Shown: positions 41,672-50,508 of the stretch, in pieces
Layout of the letters: each line of letters begins with the position of its first letter
Numbering within the stretch: position 1 is the stretch's first letter
NCBI GenBank assembly: GCA_934675205.1
Contig: CAKUPQ010000001.1
Location: 558,001-622,000 of the forward strand
DNA: 64,000 bases
Source: an uncultured Flavobacteriaceae bacterium
Lineage (GTDB): Bacteria > Bacteroidota > Bacteroidia > Flavobacteriales > Flavobacteriaceae
Direction: 5' to 3'
Position numbers and translations under genes: made by a program
Notes under the pieces: model-generated
What the model was told of the DNA's origin: nothing
The model's input: the letters and a program-made list of their open reading frames with translations, nothing else
Databases searched by the model: none

Positions 41672-42691
41672 CTACGAAATTTCTCCTCTTAATGGGGTTT
41701 CAAAAATCGTTTTAAATACAGACGAAGAAACATTTTGCCCGAGCATATACATCAGTTTGGTAACAGCTGATTCGGTTGTGATGTCTTTTCCGGAAATCAC
41801 TCCGATTCTTTTGAGTTCAGAACTGTTTTCGTATTGTCCCATATTTACGCTTCCTCCGACACATTGGGTAACATTCACTATGTGAATGCCCGATTTTATG
41901 GCTTTTTCGAGGGATTTGATAAACCATTTTTCCAGAGTTGTATTTCCTGCTCCATAGGTTTCCAAAACTACTCCTTTGAGATTCGGAATCGAAAGAACAG
42001 CATTTATTACGTCTTGATTTATACTCGGAAAAAGCTTAAGCACCACAATATTATTGTCTAATTCTTTGCGGAAAACAGGTTTTTTGTTTGTTTTCGGAAG
42101 TAATAATTCTCTATGGATTTTCAGGTGAACTCCCGATTCTGCCATAGGTGGATAATTAGCCGATTCAAAAGCCTCGAAATGTTCTGCATTTATCTTTGTT
42201 GTTCGGTTTCCTCTGTATAATTTGTATTCAAAATATAGGGAAACTTCCCGAATTGTATCTTTTAGACAAGCAATCTGAATGGCTGTAATCAGGTTTTCTT
42301 TGGCATCGGTACGCAAATCTCCAATCGGAAGTTGAGAACCCGTAAATACAACCGGTTTTGATAAGTTTTCTAACATAAAACTCAATGCAGAAGCCGAATA
42401 CGACATTGTATCTGAACCGTGAAGTACTACAAATCCGTCAAAATCATTGTAATTTTCTTCGATTATCGAAACAATTTCAACCCATTTGTCGATATTCATA
42501 TCCGAAGAATCGATGGGTTTTTCAAACGAAATAGTCGAAATCGTACAATCCAACTGCTCGAGCTCGGTAATTCTCTCTTGGATTTTGCTAAAATCAAAAG
42601 CCTTTAAAGAGCCTGTTTTCGGGTCTTTGACCATTCCGATTGTGCCTCCTGTATAAATTAAGAGTATGTTTGTTTTATTCGAGTTCTTCAT
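41672..42691 (-). CDS. ansA: L-asparaginase, type I (cytoplasmic)
   Basis: 339 residues. The catalytic N-terminal motif is ILLIYTGGTIGM (Thr14) and the second is GFVVLHGSDTMSYSASAL (Thr, Asp), with the Lys of the mechanism in RTDAKENL. It hydrolyses asparagine to aspartate and ammonia. There is no signal peptide, so it is cytoplasmic. It overlaps the acyltransferase gene by 17 bases, so translation is probably coupled. The ribosomal pairing of these two genes is common in flavobacteria. Confidence 0.95.
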   Translation of the reverse strand: MKNSNKTNILLIYTGGTIGMVKDPKTGSLKAFDFSKIQERITELEQLDCTISTISFEKPIDSSDMNIDKWVEIVSIIEENYNDFDGFVVLHGSDTMSYSASALSFMLENLSKPVVFTGSQLPIGDLRTDAKENLITAIQIACLKDTIREVSLYFEYKLYRGNRTTKINAEHFEAFESANYPPMAESGVHLKIHRELLLPKTNKKPVFRKELDNNIVVLKLFPSINQDVINAVLSIPNLKGVVLETYGAGNTTLEKWFIKSLEKAIKSGIHIVNVTQCVGGSVNMGQYENSSELKRIGVISGKDITTESAVTKLMYMLGQNVSSSVFKTIFETPLRGEIS

Positions 42692-43811
42692 ACTTTTTCT
42701 TGTTGATTACCGGGTTGGCATACATTGCCAAAAATCCCTCAAACTCAATCGGATTGTCTTCGTTGATTTTTATATCTAATCTTCTTTCGAAAAGCTGTTT
42801 TTCTTTTTCGGTATAAAATGCTGCGTATTCGTTGGTTTTATATAGCAAATCATACGCAATATAATTGGTAGCCCAAAGTTTGTATCCGTTTATGACAGCC
42901 ACATCAACGGTTTGAGCCAATGCTTGAATTTGTTTGTTTGTTCCCTCAATTTGTGTTCCGATAAAATCAAGTTCGGTATCCAAAACATCTCCAATATGAA
43001 TGTGAATACGCTTTTTTTGTCCGAGAATACCACTTATCAGATTGTTAAAATCCTCATCTTTTTCTTTGACATAAGTCTCTTGTTTTGCTTCGGCTACCAA
43101 TCTCGGAATTTTCAGTGCATCTGTCGGGTCGTATTCATACGAAATCGAAACCGGAACAATACGTAACTTTTTAAAATAATCCATCAGATTTTCTTCATCT
43201 GAAGCCATTCCTAACATTTTGAGTACTCCTTGTTGTGTAGTGTCGTTTCCGTCTTTGGTTCTCCCTTCTCGTTGAGCAATCCAAACCGAACGGTTTTCGG
43301 TTGTGATGAGTTTCTGAATATATTCTGAAACCAATTTGGAACTCTGTAACAATTCTCTCGGGCTTAAACCTCTCTGAATCAAAAAGTTTCGGTTGAGTTT
43401 TGATAAAATATGTGTGAATTTTTTCTGAACGAGATTATCTCCAATTGCAGAAGCTGTCATCACAAGTCCTTTATCCAACAACGTTACATTCAGCAAAGAA
43501 GTATCCAAAATAATGTCCCTATGGTTGGAGACATATAAATAGGAAGTGTTTTTTTTAAGTTTTTCAAAGCCTGAAGTAGTAAGTCCTTCCGAACTTTTTT
43601 CTAATACTCTTTGTATGGAATGATAGAGAAATTTTGCCTGAAAATCACGTATCGAATGGGTATCCAACAATTTCTCCTCCCAAAAAGAAGGGTCTTTGCC
43701 GGGAAAAGTAAAGCTCATCATTGCTTTCATCATCGGGTGATGTAGAATCAAAGCCAAAGCCTCGTTCACTTCACTATCATAAAAAGGTCGTATAGAATCG
43801 AATTGTGACAT
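42675..43811 (-). CDS. PlsC-type acyltransferase
   Basis: 378 residues. The acyltransferase motif HX4D is in YVSNHRDIILDTSLLN, and a second motif with the acid/Arg pair is in AQREGRTKDGND. It belongs to the 1-acyl-glycerol-3-phosphate acyltransferase superfamily and probably transfers an acyl chain to a lysophospholipid or another glycerolipid; the acceptor is not determined. It is longer than classic PlsC (about 240), with C-terminal additions rich in Lys and Glu. It is co-translated with ansA. Confidence 0.87.
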   Translation of the reverse strand: MSQFDSIRPFYDSEVNEALALILHHPMMKAMMSFTFPGKDPSFWEEKLLDTHSIRDFQAKFLYHSIQRVLEKSSEGLTTSGFEKLKKNTSYLYVSNHRDIILDTSLLNVTLLDKGLVMTASAIGDNLVQKKFTHILSKLNRNFLIQRGLSPRELLQSSKLVSEYIQKLITTENRSVWIAQREGRTKDGNDTTQQGVLKMLGMASDEENLMDYFKKLRIVPVSISYEYDPTDALKIPRLVAEAKQETYVKEKDEDFNNLISGILGQKKRIHIHIGDVLDTELDFIGTQIEGTNKQIQALAQTVDVAVINGYKLWATNYIAYDLLYKTNEYAAFYTEKEKQLFERRLDIKINEDNPIEFEGFLAMYANPVINKKKYEELE

Positions 43812-43881
43812 TTGGTAAAAACAATCTTACAAAAGAACGAAATTTTATTCAAAGTCGAAAGTAAGAAGGGAAAACAAATTA

Positions 43882-44811
43882 TTATTTCGAAAAATAATCC
43901 AAAGTAGTTTGTTTATCTTTTTCTAATTGGATTTTTAGTTCTTCAACTGAAGCAAATTTTTGTTCATCTCGGATTTTTTCAAGAATTGAAATTTGAACAT
44001 TGTTTCCGTAAATATCCTGATTAAAATCTAAAATATTTACTTCTATGGTTTGATGATTTCCGTTTACGGTTGGGTTTGTTCCGATATTCATCATTCCCAT
44101 TTCATTGTCATTTCCATTGATGTTAACATTCACAACATAAACCCCTGTTTTCGGAATCAATTTATAATCTTCCGAAACCTTTAGGTTTGCAGTCGGAAAA
44201 CCGATTGTTCTTCCGAGTTTTTTACCCTCGACAACTATTCCGTTAAAAAAATAATTATACCCTAAATACGAATTTGCGAGTGCAATTTCTCCGTTATCGA
44301 GAGCTTTTCGGATTTTGGTTGAGCTGACCGAAATCTCGTCGATTTCCTGAACCGAAATTTGTTCCACTTCAAACCCGTATTTTTCTCCGAAAACAACAAG
44401 TTCGTTAATTCCTGCTGTTCGGTTTTTTCCGAAACGATGGTCATAACCGATTACGATTTTTTTCAGATTCAGCTTTTCGATTAGAATTTGCGTTACAAAT
44501 TCTTCTGCCGAAAGCTCTGAAAAAGTCTTGTCAAACGGATGAATGATAAGCGAATTTAGTCCTGATTTTTCTAAAAGTTCAATTTTTTCGTCAATCGTAT
44601 TGAGGAGTTTAATATCTGAATCTTTTTGAAGAACCATTCTCGGATGTGGGAAAAACGTCAGAATAACCGACTCTAAATCTTCTTTTTTAGCTCTTTCAGT
44701 CAGTTTTTTAATGATTTTTTTGTGTCCGATATGTACTCCGTCAAAAGTTCCGATAGTAAGAACAGTCGGTTTTTGAGGGGTATAAGATGATATGTTTCGG
44801 AAAACTTTCAA
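43882..44811 (-). CDS. ribF: bifunctional riboflavin kinase/FAD synthetase
   Basis: 309 residues. The N-terminal adenylyltransferase has VLTIGTFDGVHIGHKK (the nucleotidyltransferase HxGH-like site) and VIGYDHRFGKNR. The C-terminal riboflavin kinase domain has GRTIGFPTANL and GVYVVNVNI. The enzyme makes FMN and then FAD. The reading frame opens at a TTG at 44835, but that codon overlaps the -7 box; the in-frame TTG at 44811 gives the standard start MKVFRNIS. No ATG is available before the conserved region. Confidence 0.93.
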   Translation of the reverse strand: MKVFRNISSYTPQKPTVLTIGTFDGVHIGHKKIIKKLTERAKKEDLESVILTFFPHPRMVLQKDSDIKLLNTIDEKIELLEKSGLNSLIIHPFDKTFSELSAEEFVTQILIEKLNLKKIVIGYDHRFGKNRTAGINELVVFGEKYGFEVEQISVQEIDEISVSSTKIRKALDNGEIALANSYLGYNYFFNGIVVEGKKLGRTIGFPTANLKVSEDYKLIPKTGVYVVNVNINGNDNEMGMMNIGTNPTVNGNHQTIEVNILDFNQDIYGNNVQISILEKIRDEQKFASVEELKIQLEKDKQTTLDYFSK

Positions 44812-44832
44812 GGTTTGATTTTTTATTGAGAG

Positions 44833-44840
44833 CAAAAATA
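44833..44840 (-). promoter_or_regulatory. -7 box of ribF
   Basis: TATTTTTG on the minus strand fits TAnnTTTG. It decides the start codon of ribF against the first TTG. Confidence 0.5.
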
Positions 44841-44920
44841 CAGTTTATTTAGGATTTAGGATTTGGGAATCAGGATTTTTTATACCTTGCAGTATTATTT
44901 ACTTAAATCTGTTTTCAAAA

Positions 44921-45919
44921 TTGGCTTCAAAGAAAAAGAAAAGTACGGGATATGATTTAACGTATATTTTTATTGGTTTAGCTATTATATCATCAATTTT
45001 TACGATTTATATTGGATATCGGATTTCAATAAGTGAAAGGAAATTATTAGCTTTTAGTTTCGTCCCTTTATTATTAGGGATTTTACTCGAAAGTTACAGA
45101 ATCACAAAAGATTGGAAGATAGTACTATCCAAGTCAGTTATTGCTTATTTCTTTAGCTTTATTGCTTTTCTTCCAGCAAAAAAGGAAACAAATTACAATT
45201 TTGACAATCATATAGAATGGTGGTCTCAAGTTTTTTTGTATGTCTTTCTCCTAATATCAGCCATAATGTTTAAAGAAAAAACAATATCAAAGCTGACAGA
45301 GGGACTTACTTTGCTTTTTTCTTTATCGTTTTTGTATTGGTCATTAGATGTTGGTTTTTTCTCTTTGGACTTTGAGCATTGGTTTTTCTCTGTTTTGCAA
45401 ATTCTTTGTGTTTTATTGATTCTGTTTTCTCTAATAAATGCATTTGCCAAAATTACTCTAACCAAAACTAACCGACTTTGGTTAAGTATATGGAGTACCA
45501 TTGTAGTGGTTATCATATCCGTTGATAATATATTTGTGATTTATGGAAAGGGGGATTTAGAAACATCAAAATATTTTTCAGATAATCTGTTGTTGGGAAT
45601 TCAATATTTTCTTTTGGGAATTTCTGCTGTTTATGTTTTTCAGAATCTTATTTTGCTCACAGGATTTTTGCCCGACAGAACTCAAATTTATCCAAAAACC
45701 CTAAAAGAAAACGTAAAAGACCACGTTGAAAGATATTCTGAAGAACAAGTCAGTCCGATTGATTCTCTAATCTGTGTTTTGTATTGTGGGGTGTTTTATT
45801 ATCTAAATTACTCTTTTTCAATTTTACCAAGAAACTCAATGATTTGGGTTGTTATTATTTCTTTCCCTCTCTTTTTGATGTTGCTCAATAAATTCAAAAA
45901 TAAAACTCTTCAAAAATGA
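44921..45919 (+). CDS. polytopic membrane protein, unknown
   Basis: 332 residues from a TTG start. About nine predicted membrane segments are visible (for example YIFIGLAIISSIFTIYIGY, VFLYVFLLISAIMF, LLLGIQYFLLGISAVYVF, MIWVVIISFPLFLMLL) between charged ends (ASKKKKSTG and KFKNKTLQK). No conserved motif or family is recognised. The last 4 bases overlap the start of the next gene (ATGA), so both are translated together. TTG is used because no ATG lies upstream of the first helix. Confidence 0.7.
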   Translation: MASKKKKSTGYDLTYIFIGLAIISSIFTIYIGYRISISERKLLAFSFVPLLLGILLESYRITKDWKIVLSKSVIAYFFSFIAFLPAKKETNYNFDNHIEWWSQVFLYVFLLISAIMFKEKTISKLTEGLTLLFSLSFLYWSLDVGFFSLDFEHWFFSVLQILCVLLILFSLINAFAKITLTKTNRLWLSIWSTIVVVIISVDNIFVIYGKGDLETSKYFSDNLLLGIQYFLLGISAVYVFQNLILLTGFLPDRTQIYPKTLKENVKDHVERYSEEQVSPIDSLICVLYCGVFYYLNYSFSILPRNSMIWVVIISFPLFLMLLNKFKNKTLQK

Positions 45920-46554
45920 TTATAGAAAAAACCATTGCAATGGTAAAGCAAAAATTACAGGGAGCAGAGGCAGGACACGATTGGTTTCATATCGAGAGGG
46001 TTTATAAAAATGCTATCCATATTGCCAAAGGAAACACAAAGGTCAATCTTTTGGTTGTTCAGCTTGGAGCTTTGCTCCACGATATTGCAGACAGCAAATT
46101 CCATAACGGAGATGAAACCGTAGGCCCTAAAAAGGCTCGGGAATTTTTGGAAGAACACAGCATAGACGGAAATATAATTGAGGAAGTCGTCAAAATCATC
46201 GAAAATATTTCGTTCAAAGGAGGAATAAAGCAAGAATATAACTCGGAAGAACTGAATATTGTTCAGGATGCAGACCGATTAGACGCTATCGGAGCTATCG
46301 GAATTGCTCGAACATTCAATTATGGTGGTTTCAAAAACAGAGAACTTTATAATCCGGAAATCAAGCCCAACCTGAATATGTCAAAGGAAGAATATAAAAA
46401 TTCAACCGCACCTACTATCAATCATTTCTACGAAAAACTATTGCTTTTAAAAGATAAAATGAACACCCAAAAAGGCAAAAAATTAGCCGAAGAAAGGCAT
46501 CGTTTTATGGAAACCTTTTTAGAGCAGTTTTACAAGGAATGGAATGTTTTATAA
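45916..46554 (+). CDS. HD-domain phosphohydrolase
   Basis: 212 residues of the HD superfamily (YedJ-like). Metal ligands are visible in AGHDWFHIERVYKNA, LGALLHDIADSKFH and NIVQDADRLDAIGAIG, with Asp late in the fold. A nucleotide or cyclic nucleotide substrate is likely but unknown. Its start overlaps the stop of the upstream membrane protein by 4 bases. It converges with nuoN with 9 bases between the stops. Confidence 0.88.
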   Translation: MIIEKTIAMVKQKLQGAEAGHDWFHIERVYKNAIHIAKGNTKVNLLVVQLGALLHDIADSKFHNGDETVGPKKAREFLEEHSIDGNIIEEVVKIIENISFKGGIKQEYNSEELNIVQDADRLDAIGAIGIARTFNYGGFKNRELYNPEIKPNLNMSKEEYKNSTAPTINHFYEKLLLLKDKMNTQKGKKLAEERHRFMETFLEQFYKEWNVL

Positions 46555-46563
46555 ATAAAACTT

Positions 46564-47940
46564 TTAGCCCATCAACCCCAAAACCAAATCAGGGAATAAT
46601 CCGATAGCAAGGTTGATTATGGTTGCTATAACTGCTACAACTGTATAAACAGGTGAAACCGAAAATTCCTCTGTGCTCTCTTTGGTGTACATAATCAAAA
46701 TCAGTTTGAAGTAATATCCAACTGAAATAATCGAACTGATTACTGCAATTATCACAAGAGTAACATAGCCTAAATCCAACATTTGTCCGAAAAGGAAAAC
46801 CTTACCGAAAAATCCTGCCAAGATTGGAATACCCGCCATTGACAACATAGCCAACGTAAGAGTTAAAGCCAATATCGGGTTTTTCTTTCCGAGTCCGCTA
46901 AAAAACGACATTTCTTCATCATCTTTATCTTTGGTCACAGCCAAAACTACTGCAAAAGCCGCAATTCCGGCAATGGAATAAGCTGCTGCATAATAGAGTA
47001 AATTTGCCGCTCCTTCCGGGACAGCCAAAAGTGCCATTAGCATAAAACCAGCGTGAGAAATTCCCGAAAATGCCAACATACGCTTTACGTTGGTTTGTCT
47101 CAAAGCCATTATATTTCCGACTAACATGGACAATATCGAAATGACAATCAAACCTGTTGTAAAACTGTCCGAAAAGTTTCCGTATGTTCCTTCAATCAAT
47201 CGGTAAAACCCTCCAATTGCGATTACTTTTGCAAGTGTACTCATCAATGCAGTCGAAATAGTAGGCGAACCCTGATATACATCCGGAGCCCACAAATGAA
47301 ACGGAACAGCAGCGATTTTAAACAACATTGCCACGCTTACCATTGCTATACCGATATAAAACCAGTCTTCCACGCCTGCACTCATTCCAGCTTGATGGAT
47401 AGTTGACATATCAAATGAACCTGTTGCACCATAAATTAGAGCAATTCCGAAAAGTAAAAATCCTGATGCGAAAGCACCCATCAAGAAGTATTTCATTCCA
47501 GCCTCGTTACTCTTAATACTTGTTGGTTTACTTGCAGCAAGAATATATAAAGCGATAGATAGAATTTCGATTCCTACGAAATAAGTTGCCAAGTTTCCAA
47601 AAGAAACCATTGCGACTCCACCAAAAAGCAGTAATATTTTTACGGTGATATAATCAGATAATTTCTTTTGTTCGTTTTTATAAAAATCAGCACTCATCAG
47701 TACGATAAAAATCGTAAGCAAGATAAACAACGAAGAGAATCCCATCGAGAATTTATCTTCAATAATCGTATTATTGAAAAACGATGCAGGACCTGATTCG
47801 GTACAAAACCCTCCTAATGAAATTCCGAGTGAAGCTAACAATCCGATAATTGTTACCGGTATAATGGTTTTTCTTGCTCCGAAAACTTCGAGCAACAATA
47901 CTAAAATTCCAAGTGAACCAATAGCTATAAGTGTGTTCAT
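46564..47940 (-). CDS. nuoN: NADH-quinone oxidoreductase subunit N
   Basis: A 458-residue antiporter-like membrane subunit of complex I with about 14 helices. Family markers are visible: the Glu in YFVGIEILSIALYILA, and Lys residues in FKIAAVPFHLWAPDVYQG and LRQTNVKRMLAFSGISHAG that line the proton channel. It pumps protons during NADH oxidation. It is separated from nuoM by three unrelated genes, which is not the standard order. Confidence 0.95.
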   Translation of the reverse strand: MNTLIAIGSLGILVLLLEVFGARKTIIPVTIIGLLASLGISLGGFCTESGPASFFNNTIIEDKFSMGFSSLFILLTIFIVLMSADFYKNEQKKLSDYITVKILLLFGGVAMVSFGNLATYFVGIEILSIALYILAASKPTSIKSNEAGMKYFLMGAFASGFLLFGIALIYGATGSFDMSTIHQAGMSAGVEDWFYIGIAMVSVAMLFKIAAVPFHLWAPDVYQGSPTISTALMSTLAKVIAIGGFYRLIEGTYGNFSDSFTTGLIVISILSMLVGNIMALRQTNVKRMLAFSGISHAGFMLMALLAVPEGAANLLYYAAAYSIAGIAAFAVVLAVTKDKDDEEMSFFSGLGKKNPILALTLTLAMLSMAGIPILAGFFGKVFLFGQMLDLGYVTLVIIAVISSIISVGYYFKLILIMYTKESTEEFSVSPVYTVVAVIATIINLAIGLFPDLVLGLMG

Positions 47941-47946
47941 ATTTTT

Positions 47947-48981
47947 TTATTTTCGATTGTTTATTAATGATTTGAGTTCTTCTTTGCTTGGAAGTACAGT
48001 TTTATATCTACTTGCAAAAATATACTCGTTATTTTCGGGTAATGTATATTCTACTACTGCTTCGCTTTTATTTTGACAAAGTACAATTCCGATTGTTTTA
48101 TTTTCTTCTTCTAATTTTACTTCTCTGTCATAGTAATTCACATACATTTGCATTTGTCCGAGGTCTTGGTGTTTTAATTCTCCAATTTTCAGGTCAATAA
48201 GAACAAAGCATTTTAAAAGTCTGTTATAAAAAACTAAATCTATATAAAAATGTTTGTCGTCAAATGAAATTCGTTTTTGTCGGGAAACGAACGTAAAACC
48301 ATTTCCAAGTTCTAATAAAAAATGCTCCAGTTTGTTTATCAACTCTTGCTCTAATTGACTTTCCGAATATGCAGAATGTTCAGGTAATCCCAAAAATTCT
48401 AAAATGTAAGGGTCTTTTACAACTTCTTTCGGGTTTTCTATTGTTAGCCCTTTTTCAGAAAGTTCTTTAACCTTTTCTTTATCCCTACTTAAAACAAGTC
48501 TTGTGTATAATGCAGAATCGTATTGTCTGTCTAATTCCCGAATACTCCAATTATTTTTTATAGATTCTATTTCATAGAATTTTCGTTCGTTTTCATCATC
48601 AATTCTCATTAGTTTCAAATAATGCGACCAACTTAACTTAAATTCAACAGACGATGTCTTCTTAATTGCATTTTCAGATTCGTCAGACAGTGTCTGACTT
48701 ATTGAATAGGCAAAATAAAATTGTCTCATCTGCTTTAAATTGGTTTCTGAAAAGCCTTTTCCAAACTCACGAGTAAGCGTTTTTGAAAGTTCTTTTAAAA
48801 GATATTTTCCGTATGCTGCTCGGTCTTTGCCATTTTGTTCTTCCTCTACAATCATTCTTCCAATTTCAAAATAAGTTGCAACCATTGTTTGATTTATGGT
48901 ACGGACAACATTATTTCTTGCTGATTGCAGTAAATCAACAATTTGTAAGAAGAATTTTGTATTTAAAAGCGTATCAGGCAT
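47947..48981 (-). CDS. PDDEXK nuclease-domain protein, YhcG/DUF1016 type
   Basis: 344 residues. The DUF1016 N-terminal helical domain (LLQSARNNVVRTINQTMV, YFEIGRMIVEEEQNG, GFSETNLKQMRQFYFAY) is followed by a PDDEXK-like nuclease core at about 225-320: FYIDLVFYNRLLKCFVLIDLKIG carries the acidic residues and the DLK active-site motif. Members of this family are common in accessory and defence islands. The gene lies between nuoM and nuoN, with two palindromes upstream of its start. Activity is inferred, not known. Confidence 0.87.
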   Translation of the reverse strand: MPDTLLNTKFFLQIVDLLQSARNNVVRTINQTMVATYFEIGRMIVEEEQNGKDRAAYGKYLLKELSKTLTREFGKGFSETNLKQMRQFYFAYSISQTLSDESENAIKKTSSVEFKLSWSHYLKLMRIDDENERKFYEIESIKNNWSIRELDRQYDSALYTRLVLSRDKEKVKELSEKGLTIENPKEVVKDPYILEFLGLPEHSAYSESQLEQELINKLEHFLLELGNGFTFVSRQKRISFDDKHFYIDLVFYNRLLKCFVLIDLKIGELKHQDLGQMQMYVNYYDREVKLEEENKTIGIVLCQNKSEAVVEYTLPENNEYIFASRYKTVLPSKEELKSLINNRK

Positions 48982-49018
48982 TATTCAAAATTAAAATGTC
49001 TTTGTTTTCTTTTTTTTG

Positions 49019-49087
49019 AACTTGTCGGAAATTCCGAACAGTTGAAATTTATCTTTTTAGTGGTTATCCGGAATTTCCGGACAACCA
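49019..49087. repeat. two palindromes upstream of the YhcG-type nuclease gene
   Basis: An imperfect palindrome around TGTCGGAAATTCCGAACAG (49019-49044) and a better one around GGTTATCCGGAATTTCCGGA (49062-49086, one mismatch) share the core CGGAAnTTnCCG and lie 38-106 bases upstream of the minus-strand nuclease start. They are candidates for an operator or a protein-bound RNA structure. Confidence 0.6.
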
Positions 49088-49096
49088 TATTTGTTT

Positions 49097-49121
49097 GTCA
49101 TTGCGAGGCACGAAGCAATCT
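49097..49121 (+). repeat. dispersed GTCATTGCGAGG repeat, copy A
   Basis: GTCATTGCGAGG with the tail CACGAAGCAATCT. Found again at 50449-50473 (inverted), 51079-51119 (in a palindrome) and 60072-60111 (expanded). It lies after the DUF6985-like gene on the minus strand. Confidence 0.85.
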
Positions 49122-49176
49122 CATTTTTTTTGTTATAAACCTTTTAATTTATATGGTTATGTTCCACTTGGAACTT

Positions 49177-50436
49177 TTATTTCCAAAATTCCCACCATTT
49201 TTTATTTGGCTTTGTTACTTTCTCTACCCCTGTTTCTACAAATTCTTCTTTTTCTTCTATCTTATGAAATTCAGTGATATTTTCTTCTCTTTCTTTCTCC
49301 TTTTTTTGGTTTTCTTTTTCTAATAATGCCTTTTCCTCATAATATTTATCAAGACTTTCGGCTTTTTGTTTTTCACGTGATTCTATATAATTTTTCCACT
49401 CTTCTTCTTTGAGTTTATCCTTTAAAATCTCTTCGTACGCATAATATGTTGAGTCACCATCGACACTCACAACTCTATCTTTGTGCATTGTTATTCGTAC
49501 TCCGTGTTCTTCGTCCCAAGAACAACCACACGCAAAACCTAAATAACCACTGTTGTCTTTTTCTTCTCCTAAAACTTCAATCCGTCCTATTGAAATTATA
49601 TTTTTAACATCATCTATACTTTTCAATTCAGGAAACCCAAACTGTTCATTATATTCTTCAACCTTGTACATTTCCATCATCTTCGGATAATGCTCAATAA
49701 TTCCATTACATAAAGCATTTAATACTTTTTCGTTGTTTTCTACAAAATAAGTAAATGCGTTTTCTTGAAATTCCTGTGGTTTTTCAAAATGTCGATTATT
49801 TTCCCCTCCATAAGTTTCTACCGACACCTCAAAATAACCTTTTAAATTTGAACTGTTTTCTTTAAATTCAGCAATACTGCTTAAATATTCTTCAAAATAC
49901 CATTCATCAACTTCATCAGTAAAATTAAAATATTCGAGTTTTACCTTTTGTCGGTCTATACGTCCTGCAGTAGCATTTTTATAACGACTTATATAATCAG
50001 CTCTACCTATCTCATAAAAACAATATCCACTGCTATATTCTTTAAAGTTTAACTGACTAAATTCATCTTCTTTATCAGAAACCACAACACCTAATTTCCT
50101 CAATAAATCATTTATATTTTTTTCTTCGTCTACCTTTTGAGCATCGTTATACAATTCTCCATAAAAATCATAAAAAGTATAATTATAGTGCATAATAACA
50201 TAATCTTTTAATCCAATTTCTTTTGCAAAAAAATGAACTAAATCTCCTCCGAACTCCATTTCTTCATTATCCGAATGATATTTCATTCGGTTAAATTTTA
50301 TACTATTATGAAAAAGATGAAATTGGTCAAGAAAAACAAGTGCAAAATCATTTTCTATCGCAACAGCCAAGCCGTGTTCGTTTACTTTATCAAGATTGAC
50401 CGGCATTTTCCCTACTAAAAAATCTGTATCGTACAT
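49177..50436 (-). CDS. DUF6985-like protein with charged tail
   Basis: 419 residues. The N-terminal half (MYDTDFLVGKMPVN...) has no recognised domain. Residues about 200-335 resemble the DUF6985 domain (GYFEVSVETYGGE near its start, GFACGCSWDEEHGVRITM later), which occurs in proteins linked to contact-dependent toxin and immunity loci. The last 70 residues are a Lys/Glu coiled coil ending KKWWEFWK. Role unknown. The frame runs into a dispersed repeat (MRGTKQS...), so the ATG at 50436 is the start. It lies between nuoM and nuoN. Confidence 0.7.
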   Translation of the reverse strand: MYDTDFLVGKMPVNLDKVNEHGLAVAIENDFALVFLDQFHLFHNSIKFNRMKYHSDNEEMEFGGDLVHFFAKEIGLKDYVIMHYNYTFYDFYGELYNDAQKVDEEKNINDLLRKLGVVVSDKEDEFSQLNFKEYSSGYCFYEIGRADYISRYKNATAGRIDRQKVKLEYFNFTDEVDEWYFEEYLSSIAEFKENSSNLKGYFEVSVETYGGENNRHFEKPQEFQENAFTYFVENNEKVLNALCNGIIEHYPKMMEMYKVEEYNEQFGFPELKSIDDVKNIISIGRIEVLGEEKDNSGYLGFACGCSWDEEHGVRITMHKDRVVSVDGDSTYYAYEEILKDKLKEEEWKNYIESREKQKAESLDKYYEEKALLEKENQKKEKEREENITEFHKIEEKEEFVETGVEKVTKPNKKWWEFWK

Positions 50437-50448
50437 AATTATTTTTTC

Positions 50449-50473
50449 AGATTGCTTCGTTCCTCGCAATGAC
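50449..50473 (-). repeat. dispersed GTCATTGCGAGG repeat, copy B (inverted)
   Basis: AGATTGCTTCGTTCCTCGCA, ending in ATGAC, is the reverse complement of copy A with one change. It lies upstream of the DUF6985-like gene, so copies A and B flank that gene as an inverted pair. Confidence 0.85.
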
Positions 50474-50508
50474 GAAATAATGGTTTTTTTCCCACATAAA
50501 ACTTTTAT

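Noticed and set aside
49042..49323. Plus-strand reading frames containing RGTKQS
   Set aside because: They start in the GTCATTGCGAGG repeat or run antisense to the DUF6985-like gene, and have no promoter or family match.
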